This document shows, one piece after another, positions 8,334 to 17,255 of a DNA stretch of 32,138 bases (position 1 is its first letter; the number at the start of each line of letters is the position of its first letter). Position numbers and translations under genes: made by a program. Below the pieces are notes generated by a model, which saw only the letters and a program-made list of their open reading frames with translations, did not search any database and was not told the origin of the DNA. Source of the stretch: Salinicoccus sp. UBA3372 (GTDB lineage Bacteria > Bacillota > Bacilli > Staphylococcales > Salinicoccaceae). Where the stretch lies: assembly GCA_002360325.1 (NCBI GenBank), contig DEQG01000098.1, positions 1 to 32,138 of the forward strand. The letters are read 5' to 3'.

Positions 8334-9525
8334 AGTCGTCCATACAGATTCGAAAATTGAGTCACTGCTCTTTTTCATTATTGCGGTGATGATAATATTC
8401 AATCTGTTATTCACTGTGGATTTAAACGGCTGGCTCGAACTGATCATAGGAATCATCATTGCGATGACATTTCTTAATCTGGTCTATGAAAAATACGCAG
8501 CCGCACATTTGACCGTTGAAGTGTCGCCTGAACATATCAGAAAGTATAAGGGGCAGAATGGTACGGTACAATTGAAAATCATTCAGAAGGGCTGGCTGCC
8601 CATCTTATCGGCACGCATTCATATATCGGCCGGCGATGATATTAAATTTCATAATGACCAGGCACTGAAAATCAGGAATGTTACAGAAAACACTTTCCTG
8701 TTCACCGTATTTCCCAGGAAATCAACACTGGTTGAAGTCCCATTCGAAGCAAAAAACAGAGGGACGAGCAAAATTATAAATACCAAAATCAGTATTCCAC
8801 GACTGTTCGGATTCGGGGAGATCAGGCTGGAGCAGATTGGTCATTCAAACCATGAAATACTCATCTATCCGGATCGTTATGCTCTGCACAACCAGCCTCT
8901 AAAAGCTAAAATCGAACAGGGATTATACATGGAAAAAAACACTTTGTTCCATGATTCCCTGCTGTCGAGCGGCAGCAGGCCTTATGAAAGGACTGACAGT
9001 CTGCGTGATGTCCACTGGAAACTGAGTGCACGCAGCGGTGAACTCATGACGAAAGAGTATGAAAAGACGACCCATATGTCCTGGCTGTTTTTAATAAACC
9101 TGAGATCTGAGAAATCTTTCGCTCCTCCGAACAACATTGAAACCATCTTTGAAAAACTCGCGTATATATTCGGTGAAATAACGAAGAAAAACATTCCTTT
9201 CAAACTGATGGCCAACATGAGAACTTTTGATCAGGATCACTTTTACACCATTCCGGAAAGTTCCGGCAAATCACATTACAAAATAACACTCGAAGCTTTA
9301 GCCCGTATTAAAACCGTCACATACACAATCAGCTTCGACCGATTTTTGAAGTTTGTCCAACAGACGGAAAAAACGCCCACCCACATCATCTTCACCGGTG
9401 AGATGGATGCTCTGATGGCCAGGGAACTGCGAATGTATATAGACAGGGGCACCGTCATCTATCAGTTGAATGAGCACGGATTGGAACCTTTTAAACTGAG
9501 TGCTTTAAAGGGGGCCGAGAGATGA
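8323..9525 (+). CDS. DUF58 domain protein, membrane anchored
   Basis: Two hydrophobic segments lie at the N-terminus (SLLFFIIAVMIIFNLLFTV and WLELIIGIIIAMTFLNLVY). A beta-rich region follows, then the DUF58 signature at the centre: SSGSRPYERTDSLRDVHWKL continuing into SARSGELMTKEYE. DUF58 proteins have a von Willebrand-like fold and pair with MoxR ATPases. I place the start at ATG 8323, because GGAG lies nine bases before it. The in-frame ATG at 8308 has no ribosome site and would add five residues. Its last four bases overlap the next start (ATGA). Confidence 0.87.
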   Translation: MKYRVVHTDSKIESLLFFIIAVMIIFNLLFTVDLNGWLELIIGIIIAMTFLNLVYEKYAAAHLTVEVSPEHIRKYKGQNGTVQLKIIQKGWLPILSARIHISAGDDIKFHNDQALKIRNVTENTFLFTVFPRKSTLVEVPFEAKNRGTSKIINTKISIPRLFGFGEIRLEQIGHSNHEILIYPDRYALHNQPLKAKIEQGLYMEKNTLFHDSLLSSGSRPYERTDSLRDVHWKLSARSGELMTKEYEKTTHMSWLFLINLRSEKSFAPPNNIETIFEKLAYIFGEITKKNIPFKLMANMRTFDQDHFYTIPESSGKSHYKITLEALARIKTVTYTISFDRFLKFVQQTEKTPTHIIFTGEMDALMARELRMYIDRGTVIYQLNEHGLEPFKLSALKGAER

Positions 9526-10712
9526 GTTTCCTAAAATATCACACGTCATTTTTAAGTGTATACCTTGTAGAGATGGCCTTTGTTCTGATGATATATTTAT
9601 TTTTAAATATTCATAACACAACGGACGACATAAACCATGTACTCATTTTTTTAACTGTCATTCTGGCACAGTATATAATCAGCCATCTGATCAACTTGAA
9701 ATCCCGGACAAAGTACATCTATATTCTGGCACCGGTGACATTGATCATACTGATGTTTACAGGGGATTATCTCCTGTCTGCCCTGTTGGTCAGCACTCTG
9801 CCGGTATTTCGTCTGGAACAGCTGCACTACAGTACATCTGATACACTCGCTCCTCTCTCTATCTTGGCATCACTGATACTGCTGATCATCTTTACAATGC
9901 TTTCCACAGCAGAAGTTGATGCACATATGAGTTCATTCAATCTCATATTCGTGATTGCCATAACAGGATATTTCGTGACTAAAATCATCAGCCTCGCAAT
10001 GGACAGCGGCTATGGTTTTACATCATATTTAAAAGTCGTTTCAATTTTTACGACAATATTTTTGGCAGTTTCATTTTTTATCGGATATATATACAAATTT
10101 CTCATATTCGGTTTAAGCTACGTAGTCATCTTTCTGCTGAATGCTTTTGTGTTTCTGCTGAGACCTGTGTTCGCATTTTTAGAAAATGTGGAATTGGAAT
10201 ATCCGGATAATCTGTTGGAAGAGGAAGAAACTGAACTGGATGGTTATGAATCACCTGAAAATGTCGTCTCGTCGACGAACCAGATATTTAATATTCCATT
10301 CGGATCGATAGTTATCGCGGCAGTTGTCATCGCAGTCATCCTGTTCATCTATATTTATTTTAAAAACCGGGATGTTGTGACAGAGGAAAAAACCGCCAGC
10401 CGGAAGAACACTTTTGCTGATACAACAAAGACATATAAGCCGGAAAATAAAAAAGCACCTGCCGATAAAGTCCGCAGGATGTACTTTGACTTTGAGAAAT
10501 GGACTTCTTCCAAAGGATACGGCAGATATAAAGATGAAACGATCGAACAATGGTTCAGCCGTCTGTCACTCGAAGAGCACATTTCCATCTCCAAACTTCA
10601 GTATTATCAAAAGATGCGCTATAAGGACAAAGTGTTAACGGATGAAGAGTTCAAGTTACTGAAAAATTATATTAAAGAGTTTAAAGATATACTCAGCAAA
10701 AAACCTGATTGA
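9522..10712 (+). CDS. Polytopic membrane protein with DUF4129-like C-terminus; transglutaminase core absent
   Basis: The 396-residue protein has about eight hydrophobic helices in its first 220 residues, a short acidic loop (about 222-258), another membrane helix (about 260-282), and a soluble tail. The tail has VRRMYFDFEKWTSSKGYGRY, a pattern seen in DUF4129. In most MoxR-DUF58 operons the third gene is a TgpA/YebA-type transglutaminase built the same way, but with a Cys-His-Asp domain between the last helices. Here that domain is replaced by a loop of about 40 residues, and the protein contains no cysteine at all. It is therefore not a transglutaminase. The 5' overlap with the DUF58 gene supports coupled translation. 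Confidence 0.75.
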   Translation: MSFLKYHTSFLSVYLVEMAFVLMIYLFLNIHNTTDDINHVLIFLTVILAQYIISHLINLKSRTKYIYILAPVTLIILMFTGDYLLSALLVSTLPVFRLEQLHYSTSDTLAPLSILASLILLIIFTMLSTAEVDAHMSSFNLIFVIAITGYFVTKIISLAMDSGYGFTSYLKVVSIFTTIFLAVSFFIGYIYKFLIFGLSYVVIFLLNAFVFLLRPVFAFLENVELEYPDNLLEEEETELDGYESPENVVSSTNQIFNIPFGSIVIAAVVIAVILFIYIYFKNRDVVTEEKTASRKNTFADTTKTYKPENKKAPADKVRRMYFDFEKWTSSKGYGRYKDETIEQWFSRLSLEEHISISKLQYYQKMRYKDKVLTDEEFKLLKNYIKEFKDILSKKPD

Positions 10713-10729
10713 TTTCAATCAGGTTTTTA
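10699..10729. terminator. Bidirectional terminator between the MoxR operon and glnA
   Basis: AACCTGATT (10702-10710), a GATTTC loop and AATCAGGTT (10717-10725) are flanked by an A-run and a T-run. The left arm includes the last codons and stop of the DUF4129-like gene. In reverse it ends the glnRA transcript. Confidence 0.88.
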
Positions 10730-10731
10730 TA

Positions 10732-12072
10732 TTAATAATGATTCAAATATTGTTTGATTTCCCAATCAGACACCTGTGAGCGGTACATATCCCACTCTAT
10801 GCTTTTGTTACTGTGAAACTGTCTTGAAATATGAGGTCCCAGCGCCTCCTGGACAACTTCATCCTCTTTCAATGCCTTAAGGGCTGTATACAGCGTCGAC
10901 GGCAGATCTTCAACCCCAACCGCTTCCCTTTCTTCACGTGTCATTTCATAAAGGTTCAGATTGACCGGCTCCGGTAAATTGATTTTATTCTTAATACCGT
11001 CCAGCCCTGACTTCAAGATGACAGCAAGTGCAAGGTATGGATTCGCTGCCGGATCGACCGAGCGGATTTCAGCCCTTGTCGATAATTTCCTGGATGACGG
11101 TATTCTCAGCAGCGGTGAACGGTTTTTACCGCTCCATGCTATATAGCTAGGCGCTTCATAACCGGGCACAAGCCTTTTATATGAATTTACAATCGGGTTG
11201 CAGACAGCTGTAAATCCTCTTGCATGCTTCAATATTCCCGCCATGAAATAGCGCATGTCCGTGCTCAGTCCAAAGTTATCACTTTCATCATAAAAGGCAT
11301 TCTCTTTTCCTTTGAACAATGAAACATTGAAGTGCATACCGCTTCCATTCAGGCCAAAAAGCGGCTTGGGCATGAATGTCGCATGAAGGTTATGCTTTCT
11401 CGCAACACTTTTTACCACCAGTTTGAATGTCTGGATATTATCACATGCCTGTATGGCATCTTCGTATTTAAAATCTATCTCGTGCTGGCCCGGGGCAACT
11501 TCATGATGTGAAGCTTCCACTTCAAAGCCCATATCTTCTAGTTCAAGGACGATATCACGGCGGCAGTTCTCTCCGAGGTCCGTCGGTGCCAGGTCGAAGT
11601 ATCCGCCCTGATCATTCAGTTCAGTTGTCGGATTGCCCTTTTCATCCAGTTTGAATAAAAAGAACTCGGGCTCCGGTCCAAGATTAAAAGACGAGTATCC
11701 CATATCTTCCATATCTTTCAATACTCTTTTTAAATTTGAACGCGGATCGCCTTCAAACGGCTCGTTATCCACTGTATAAATATCACAGATCAATCTTGCC
11801 ACTTTACCTTTACCGGCCGTCCAGGGGAAAATGGACCATGTCGCCAGGTCCGGTTTCAAATACATGTCCGATTCTTCCAGCCTGGCAAATCCTTCGATCG
11901 ATGATCCGTCGAACATCATTTCACCGTCAATCGCTTTATCCAGCTGACTGACCGGCACCTCCACATTTTTAATCGTTCCCAGTATATCTGTAAACTGCAG
12001 ACGGATATACCTGACATTTTCATTTTCTGCGATGCGCTTGATGTCATCTCTGGAATAATCGTTCTTCATCAT
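10732..12072 (-). CDS. glnA: Glutamine synthetase type I (GSI-alpha)
   Basis: GlnA makes glutamine from glutamate, ammonia and ATP in the cytoplasm. The 446-residue length fits the Gram-positive GSI-alpha type, which is feedback controlled and not adenylylated. Visible signatures are [18 protein letters not shown] at the N-terminus, [29 protein letters not shown], the glycine loop [10 protein letters not shown] (active-site region) and the arginine-containing NRSPLLRIP. Two in-frame ATGs (12072 and 12069) follow AGGAG; the second has the better spacing, and the difference is one residue. It starts directly after the glnR stop, so the two are one operon. In Bacillus, feedback-inhibited GlnA also signals through GlnR. 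Confidence 0.96.
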   Translation of the reverse strand: MMKNDYSRDDIKRIAENENVRYIRLQFTDILGTIKNVEVPVSQLDKAIDGEMMFDGSSIEGFARLEESDMYLKPDLATWSIFPWTAGKGKVARLICDIYTVDNEPFEGDPRSNLKRVLKDMEDMGYSSFNLGPEPEFFLFKLDEKGNPTTELNDQGGYFDLAPTDLGENCRRDIVLELEDMGFEVEASHHEVAPGQHEIDFKYEDAIQACDNIQTFKLVVKSVARKHNLHATFMPKPLFGLNGSGMHFNVSLFKGKENAFYDESDNFGLSTDMRYFMAGILKHARGFTAVCNPIVNSYKRLVPGYEAPSYIAWSGKNRSPLLRIPSSRKLSTRAEIRSVDPAANPYLALAVILKSGLDGIKNKINLPEPVNLNLYEMTREEREAVGVEDLPSTLYTALKALKEDEVVQEALGPHISRQFHSNKSIEWDMYRSQVSDWEIKQYLNHY

Positions 12073-12420
12073 TCACTCTCCTGTTTTGTATTGGAAGAAC
12101 CGGGATAAATCGCCACGGTTCGGCAAAGATTGATTCAACTCTTTATAATTTAAAACTTCCGTACTCGAATAGTCATTCTCTTTGTCGACAATCTCTCCAA
12201 TCCTTTTCATTGTAAAACCTTTTTCCATCAGCAGCTTTATAGTCAGAAGTGTTTCAAGATTATTCATTGAAAATAATCTGTGATTGCCTTCGCTTCTTTC
12301 GAGAACAATCAGGCCTGATGCTTCGTAGTGCCTGATCTGACGGGCGGTAAGGCCGGTCAGTTTCATCGCTGAAGACATAGGAAAGACTGGAGCATTTCTT
12401 CTTGTTCTATCATTATTCAA
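12073..12420 (-). CDS. glnR: MerR-family glutamine synthetase repressor
   Basis: This is a 115-residue MerR-type regulator. The winged-helix region reads FPMSSAMKLTGLTARQIRHY and then EASGLIVLERSEGNHRLFS, as in GlnR/TnrA. A short coiled region and a C-terminal tail ending LSRFFQYKTGE match the GlnR autoinhibitory tail that responds to glutamine-bound GlnA. The start is TTG at 12418-12420, six bases after GAGGTGA. The gene sits immediately before glnA and behind a perfect GlnR box, so it represses its own operon under nitrogen excess. Confidence 0.93.
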   Translation of the reverse strand: MNNDRTRRNAPVFPMSSAMKLTGLTARQIRHYEASGLIVLERSEGNHRLFSMNNLETLLTIKLLMEKGFTMKRIGEIVDKENDYSSTEVLNYKELNQSLPNRGDLSRFFQYKTGE

Positions 12421-12445
12421 TGACCATCACCTCAAGTATAGAAAA

Positions 12446-12496
12446 ATAATAGCACATTTTTTTCCAAAATCATAATTGATGTCAGATAATCTTACA
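12446..12496 (-). promoter_or_regulatory. glnRA promoter with GlnR/TnrA box
   Basis: On the minus strand TGTAA-GATTATC-TGACA (12480-12496) matches the TGTNA-N7-TNACA consensus exactly. About 28 bases downstream is a -10 TATTAT (12446-12451), with a poor -35. Only one box is visible, whereas B. subtilis glnRA has two. Confidence 0.85.
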
Positions 12497-12522
12497 TGAA
12501 ATGATAAATTTATTTCCTAATG

Positions 12523-12556
12523 AAAAACCGCCGAAGATCATAAGATTTTCAGCGGT
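12523..12556 (-). terminator. Terminator of the RND exporter gene
   Basis: On the minus strand ACCGCTGAAAAT pairs with ATCTTCGGCGGT (one mismatch and one G-U) around a six-base loop and is followed by TTTTT. Confidence 0.82.
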
Positions 12557-12568
12557 CATATCAATATT

Positions 12569-15500
12569 TTATTTCCTGTTGAACTTATGCCTGTTCTTCT
12601 TCCGGTTCATGGTTAACGTTTCTCTCGTGAATAATGAATAGACGACCGGCACGACAAGCAATGTCAATAAAGTACTTGCAAGCAGTCCGCCGATTACACT
12701 GATACCCATCGGCTGGTTGATTTCGGATCCTTCACCGAGTCCGATTGCAATCGGGACGAGCCCGAGTATGGTTGTAAATGCAGTCATGAATATCGGTCTG
12801 GTACGGACATCAACCGCTTCAACAATCGCCTCATACGCATTCTTTCCTCTTTCCCTCAGCTGATTTATGAAATCCACGAGGACGATGCCATTATTGACGA
12901 CAATGCCGATCAGTACCAGGAGTCCTATGAACACCGGTACACTCAAAGGTGTATCTGTGGCCCATAATCCCAGCATGACCCCGATGGCCGACAGGGGAAT
13001 GGTGGACATTATGACAAATGGATATTTAAATGATTCAAACTGTGCAGCCATCACAAGGAATACAAGAACCACTGCAAGAACCATGGCCATCAGCATGTCC
13101 ATAACTGAATCTTCGATAAGTTCCTGATCTCCTGTAAAGGAAAAATTGCTTCCGGGAGACAATTCCAATCCCGTCACAATATCCTGCATTTCAACAACCG
13201 CTTCAGACAGATTTGCTCCCGTCTCCAGCTGCAGCTCATACTGATAGGCATGCTGGCCGTCAATCCTTTCGACAGAAGAAGCCGCCGGCTGCCTTTCTAT
13301 ATCTGAAACTTCATCGAGCGTGATGCCTTCTCCGTCTTCCGAGCGGCTGATCACCATATTCCCGAGAGCTTCTTCTGAATCTGCCTCTTCTTCCGGCAGG
13401 GTCATACGCACCATCAAATATTCTTCAGTACTTTCGTCAAGCATAGTGAAGACATTCATACCTGTCGTCAGACTGTTGAAAGTGTCTGCCACCTCCGAAG
13501 CTGACAGCTGATTCTCAAACAAAGCGTCCTGGTCCAGCGTAATCGCCAGCTCTTCTATTGTTTCGATTGCATTATTCGAGACCGATACTACAGAATCCAT
13601 ATCACGGAGTGCAGTCGTCACTTTTTCTTCATCCGCCATCAGATCCTGCTCACTGCTGTTCATCAGGTTGAATGACAGCACCGAGGAATCGGTGCCGGTC
13701 GAGGTTGATGTCATAATACTGACTTCAGCGTCATCGACATGGCTTTCTGCAATGTTCTGGAGTTCTTCCCCGACTTCATCTGCAACTTCGTTGGTCGAGC
13801 GGTCCCGCTCATCTACAGGCAGTGTGGTAACATATATTGCACCTTGAGAGGCGTCGCCCTCCCCGCCTACGCCCATAGTGTCAGAAGCACCTGCCATCGC
13901 CAGGAATACTTCAATTTCATCAATGTCCGTCAAATACTCTTCCATTTCAGTCAGCACTTCTTCAGTTGTCTTAAGATTGGTGCCGGACGTCATGTCGATA
14001 CTGGCTGAAAAGAACCCTTCGTCCGTCTCCGGCAGAAAAATCATCCCTGTTCTATAAATACCGAAAGCACCCAGCCCCACCATGGCACTGATAATCAGGA
14101 ACGTCACCAGGCGGAATCTGAGCGAGAATTTCAGCATTCTCTGAATCATCCGGTTGTATATGCTGCCCCGCCGCCTCGTTTCCAGTGACTTATCCGGCGC
14201 TTGCATAAATTTACTTGCAAACATTGGAACAACCGTCAATGCAACAATGAGCGATGCGAACAGACTGAATGCAATCGTCAGTGAAAATTGGGTAAATATC
14301 TGTCCGATGATGCCTTCTATGAACAGTACCGGGAGGAAGACCGCTATTGTTGTCAGTGTCGATGCTGTAATCGCACCTGCGATTTCTTTAGCGCCATCAT
14401 ATGCCGCTTCTTTCGGTTCCTTTCCAAGCCCGAGATGCCTGTTGATGTTTTCAATCACAACTATGCTGTTATCCACCAGCATCCCCACTCCGAGGGCAAG
14501 ACCGCCCATCGTCAGCAGGTTAAGCGTAAAGTCTGAGAAATACATCAGTACGAAAGTAAATATTACAGAATAGGGAATGGCAACCCCGATAATTATCGGA
14601 CTTCTGAAGTTTCTCAGGAATAAAAATAGCACAACCATTGCAAAAACGGCACCCAGAATAAGTGCAGTCGCTATATCCTGTATCGAACGGTTTATGTAAT
14701 CCCCCTGGTCGAATAAAATATCCGCTTCAATATTTTCATACTTCGGCTGTTCAATCGTACTTTCCAAAACATTTAAAAACTCATTTGACACCTGCGAAGT
14801 ATTGCCATTCGATTCCTCCAGCACATTGATTAAAATTGACGGGCTCCGGTTTGTCCTGGAAATCGTTTCGCCGCTGTCACTCACCCGCTCAATTGTACTG
14901 ATATCCCCAAGCGTCACCTCTTCACCATCTTCAGGATCAACTGTTACATTGAATGTTTCCAGATCTTCCATAGACTGCATCTGCGCCTGAATTCTCGTAG
15001 TTATTGAATCTGTACCGTCATCGATACTCGTGCCCGGCATTGAAATATCACTCGCAGACAACATCTGGTGAATCATATTTATATCCAGCTGATATCTTTC
15101 CAGTTCATCAGCTTCAGGCTGTATCTCAATAATCTCTGTTGTCAGACCTTCTGCATCCACACTGGCGACCCCTTCGATTCTCTCCAGCTCCTCGCTCAAA
15201 TCTTCCACCAGTCCCTGGAATTCCAGTTCATCCATTTCACTGCTCAGGGACATCTGAATGATGGGAAGCTGTGACGGATCAAATTTCATAAAGCTCGGGT
15301 CTCCTGCTTTATCGGGAAGCTGAACGTTATCCAGTGCCTGGCTGATTTCGCTCTCCACATCATCTATGTCCGTCGCCCATCCAAACTGCAGCAAAGTCAG
15401 ACTGGAACCTTCCTGTGCAGTTGACATCATGGTATCCAGCCCCGAAGTGGTCGACAAGCTGTCCTCGATAGGTATCGCCACCTGATCGTTAACTTCCTCC

Positions 15501-15661
15501 GGCCCTGCCTTGTCATAGGTTGCTACGACAACACCAATCGGAGGATTGATATCAGGTATCAATTTAAGCGGTATGCTTACAAGTGATACTGCCCCCAGAA
15601 CAATGACCAGCAGCATTGTCACCATTGTCAAAACCGGTCTTTTGATTGAAAACTTTATCAT
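12569..15661 (-). CDS. RND-superfamily efflux transporter (AcrB/SwrC-like)
   Basis: The 1030-residue protein shows the RND duplication. One N-terminal helix (MVTMLLVIVLGAVSLVSIPL) is followed by a large extracellular domain, a six-helix bundle from about 330, a second helix with FLPETDEGFF, a second extracellular domain, and a terminal helix bundle. The helix-4 motif is GMLVDNSIVVIENINRHLG, so the Asp-Asp pair of AcrB is Asp-Asn here. The partner helix reads VVNNGIVLVDFINQ, with no Lys at the AcrB Lys940 position. This pattern resembles Gram-positive SwrC-type exporters of lipopeptides and fatty acids. No membrane-fusion or outer-membrane partner is adjacent, as expected in a monoderm. The substrate is unknown. 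Confidence 0.88.
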   Translation of the reverse strand: MIKFSIKRPVLTMVTMLLVIVLGAVSLVSIPLKLIPDINPPIGVVVATYDKAGPEEVNDQVAIPIEDSLSTTSGLDTMMSTAQEGSSLTLLQFGWATDIDDVESEISQALDNVQLPDKAGDPSFMKFDPSQLPIIQMSLSSEMDELEFQGLVEDLSEELERIEGVASVDAEGLTTEIIEIQPEADELERYQLDINMIHQMLSASDISMPGTSIDDGTDSITTRIQAQMQSMEDLETFNVTVDPEDGEEVTLGDISTIERVSDSGETISRTNRSPSILINVLEESNGNTSQVSNEFLNVLESTIEQPKYENIEADILFDQGDYINRSIQDIATALILGAVFAMVVLFLFLRNFRSPIIIGVAIPYSVIFTFVLMYFSDFTLNLLTMGGLALGVGMLVDNSIVVIENINRHLGLGKEPKEAAYDGAKEIAGAITASTLTTIAVFLPVLFIEGIIGQIFTQFSLTIAFSLFASLIVALTVVPMFASKFMQAPDKSLETRRRGSIYNRMIQRMLKFSLRFRLVTFLIISAMVGLGAFGIYRTGMIFLPETDEGFFSASIDMTSGTNLKTTEEVLTEMEEYLTDIDEIEVFLAMAGASDTMGVGGEGDASQGAIYVTTLPVDERDRSTNEVADEVGEELQNIAESHVDDAEVSIMTSTSTGTDSSVLSFNLMNSSEQDLMADEEKVTTALRDMDSVVSVSNNAIETIEELAITLDQDALFENQLSASEVADTFNSLTTGMNVFTMLDESTEEYLMVRMTLPEEEADSEEALGNMVISRSEDGEGITLDEVSDIERQPAASSVERIDGQHAYQYELQLETGANLSEAVVEMQDIVTGLELSPGSNFSFTGDQELIEDSVMDMLMAMVLAVVLVFLVMAAQFESFKYPFVIMSTIPLSAIGVMLGLWATDTPLSVPVFIGLLVLIGIVVNNGIVLVDFINQLRERGKNAYEAIVEAVDVRTRPIFMTAFTTILGLVPIAIGLGEGSEINQPMGISVIGGLLASTLLTLLVVPVVYSLFTRETLTMNRKKNRHKFNRK

Positions 15662-15727
15662 TTTTACTCCCCGCCATCCCCATATTTTAAAATGATTACA
15701 GTCTTATTATCATTTTTATCCTTATAT

Positions 15728-15762
15728 TAAAAAAAGGATGTTAACCAATATGATTAACACCC
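15728..15762 (-). terminator. Terminator of the NSS transporter gene
   Basis: GGGTGTTAATC pairs with GGTTAACATCC over 11 bp with a five-base loop, followed by seven or more T residues on the minus strand. Confidence 0.88.
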
Positions 15763-15775
15763 TGTCTGCGATTAT

Positions 15776-17122
15776 TTAAAAGAAATTTACAATGTTCAGT
15801 ATAAACACTAGAACGATGATGACCGGCAATATGAATTTGAGTAAGAAAATCCATGCTTTGAACAATGGATACATCGCAGTGTTCTCTCTGACGCCGACCT
15901 GATTCTTAATTACAGAGTACTCCAAAATATAACCGACAAATATCGAAGAAATAAGAGCGTTCAGAGGCAGAATCATATTCGATACCAGAAAATCCACGTT
16001 ATCAAATATTGTTCCGGCAAAGAACTGCACATTATTCAGCACGCCTTCCGACAGTGCAGAAGGAATACCGACGATAAATACTAAGAGTCCAAAAACATAG
16101 GCCATGATCTTTCTCTTATTTTCATTCCCTTTAATCGCATTCGCCACATTGATCTCAATCATGGAGATAGCGGACGTCAGCGTTGCAAATAGAAACGCGA
16201 TAAGGAATAAAATATAGAACACATTACCGAGAGCAATTTCACTGAACACCTGTGGCAGAACAATAAAAATCAGTCCCGGACCGAAGACGTTTTCCATTTC
16301 AAACGATGCGATCGCGGGAAATATCGCCAGACCAGCCATGACTGAAATAGTTATATTCATAAGCACGATATAAAGTGCAGACCTCGTCAGGTTATGTGTA
16401 TTGTCCAAATAAGATGCATATGTGATCATTGTCGTTGCACCGATACTCAGTGCAAAGAATGATTGGCCCAGTGCATAAAGTACAGCCTGGGAGTTGATGT
16501 TTTCAAATGAAGGCGTTAAAAAGAATTCCACACCTTCCATTGCGTTCGGCAAGGTCAATGAACGGATAATAATTATTAAAAACAAGATGAATAATAAAGG
16601 CATCATTATTTTAGATGCACGTTCCAGACCTTTCTGCACACCCTGCGCAACGATGAAAACAGTAAGTAATAAGAATGCGCCCTGTCCCACTATTACATAG
16701 AGCGGGTTGGTTACAATCTGGCCAAACATTCCTTCATAGTCTGAAATCGGCAGTATACCGACTGTATTGATAAAAGCAACGACCAGATAGAGTAATATCC
16801 AGCCTCCGATAACACTGTAAAATGACAGAAGCAGAATAACCGCTATGTTACCACTCCAGCCAAACAGGCGGAACCATTTTTTACCACCCAGATATTCAAA
16901 ACTTTCTATCGGGTTCCGGCCGCCGGCACGTCCGATGACGAACTCTGATAATAATAATGGTAAACCGACCACTAAAGTGAACAGCAGGAACATAAGCAGG
17001 AACGCCCCGCCGCCATGTTCAGCAGTCATGTAGGGAAAGCGCCACAGTGCCCCCAGCCCTATTGCCGACCCGGCTGCAGCCAGTATAAAACCAATTTTAG
17101 AACCCCATTGAGATTTCTCCAA
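15776..17122 (-). CDS. Sodium-dependent transporter, neurotransmitter:sodium symporter (NSS/SNF) family
   Basis: The 448-residue polytopic protein opens with WGSKIGFILAAAGSAIGLGA and WRFPYMTAEHGGGAFLLMF, the TM1/TM2 signature of the LeuT-fold NSS family. The unwound TM1 glycines and the sodium-site asparagine/alanine positions are typical. About 11 to 12 membrane helices can be counted. Bacterial relatives take up amino acids such as tryptophan, tyrosine or leucine with sodium; the substrate cannot be read from the sequence. The start is TTG at 17120-17122, eight bases after AGGAGGG. It is transcribed alone, with its own terminator. Confidence 0.9.
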   Translation of the reverse strand: MEKSQWGSKIGFILAAAGSAIGLGALWRFPYMTAEHGGGAFLLMFLLFTLVVGLPLLLSEFVIGRAGGRNPIESFEYLGGKKWFRLFGWSGNIAVILLLSFYSVIGGWILLYLVVAFINTVGILPISDYEGMFGQIVTNPLYVIVGQGAFLLLTVFIVAQGVQKGLERASKIMMPLLFILFLIIIIRSLTLPNAMEGVEFFLTPSFENINSQAVLYALGQSFFALSIGATTMITYASYLDNTHNLTRSALYIVLMNITISVMAGLAIFPAIASFEMENVFGPGLIFIVLPQVFSEIALGNVFYILFLIAFLFATLTSAISMIEINVANAIKGNENKRKIMAYVFGLLVFIVGIPSALSEGVLNNVQFFAGTIFDNVDFLVSNMILPLNALISSIFVGYILEYSVIKNQVGVRENTAMYPLFKAWIFLLKFILPVIIVLVFILNIVNFF

Positions 17123-17176
17123 ATCTTTCCCTCCTGAATAAAAAATATAGAACGTTTACATATACTAGCATATAAA

Positions 17177-17193
17177 CACTATTTTGAATAGTG
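17177..17193. repeat. Short perfect inverted repeat upstream of the NSS gene
   Basis: CACTATT-TTG-AATAGTG is a perfect 7-bp dyad about 55 bases upstream of the NSS transporter start. It is not followed by a T-run, so an operator is more likely than a terminator. No known box was recognised. Confidence 0.4.
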
Positions 17194-17214
17194 AAATAAA
17201 ACAATGATAATAAC

Positions 17215-17239
17215 AAAAGCCGACCCTCCCAGGCCGGCT
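17215..17239 (-). terminator. Terminator of the formate-dehydrogenase-like gene
   Basis: AGCCGGCC pairs with GGTCGGCT around a six-base loop and is followed by TTTTGTTATT on the minus strand, 16 bases past the stop. Confidence 0.72.
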
Positions 17240-17255
17240 GAAATATTTATAAGAT

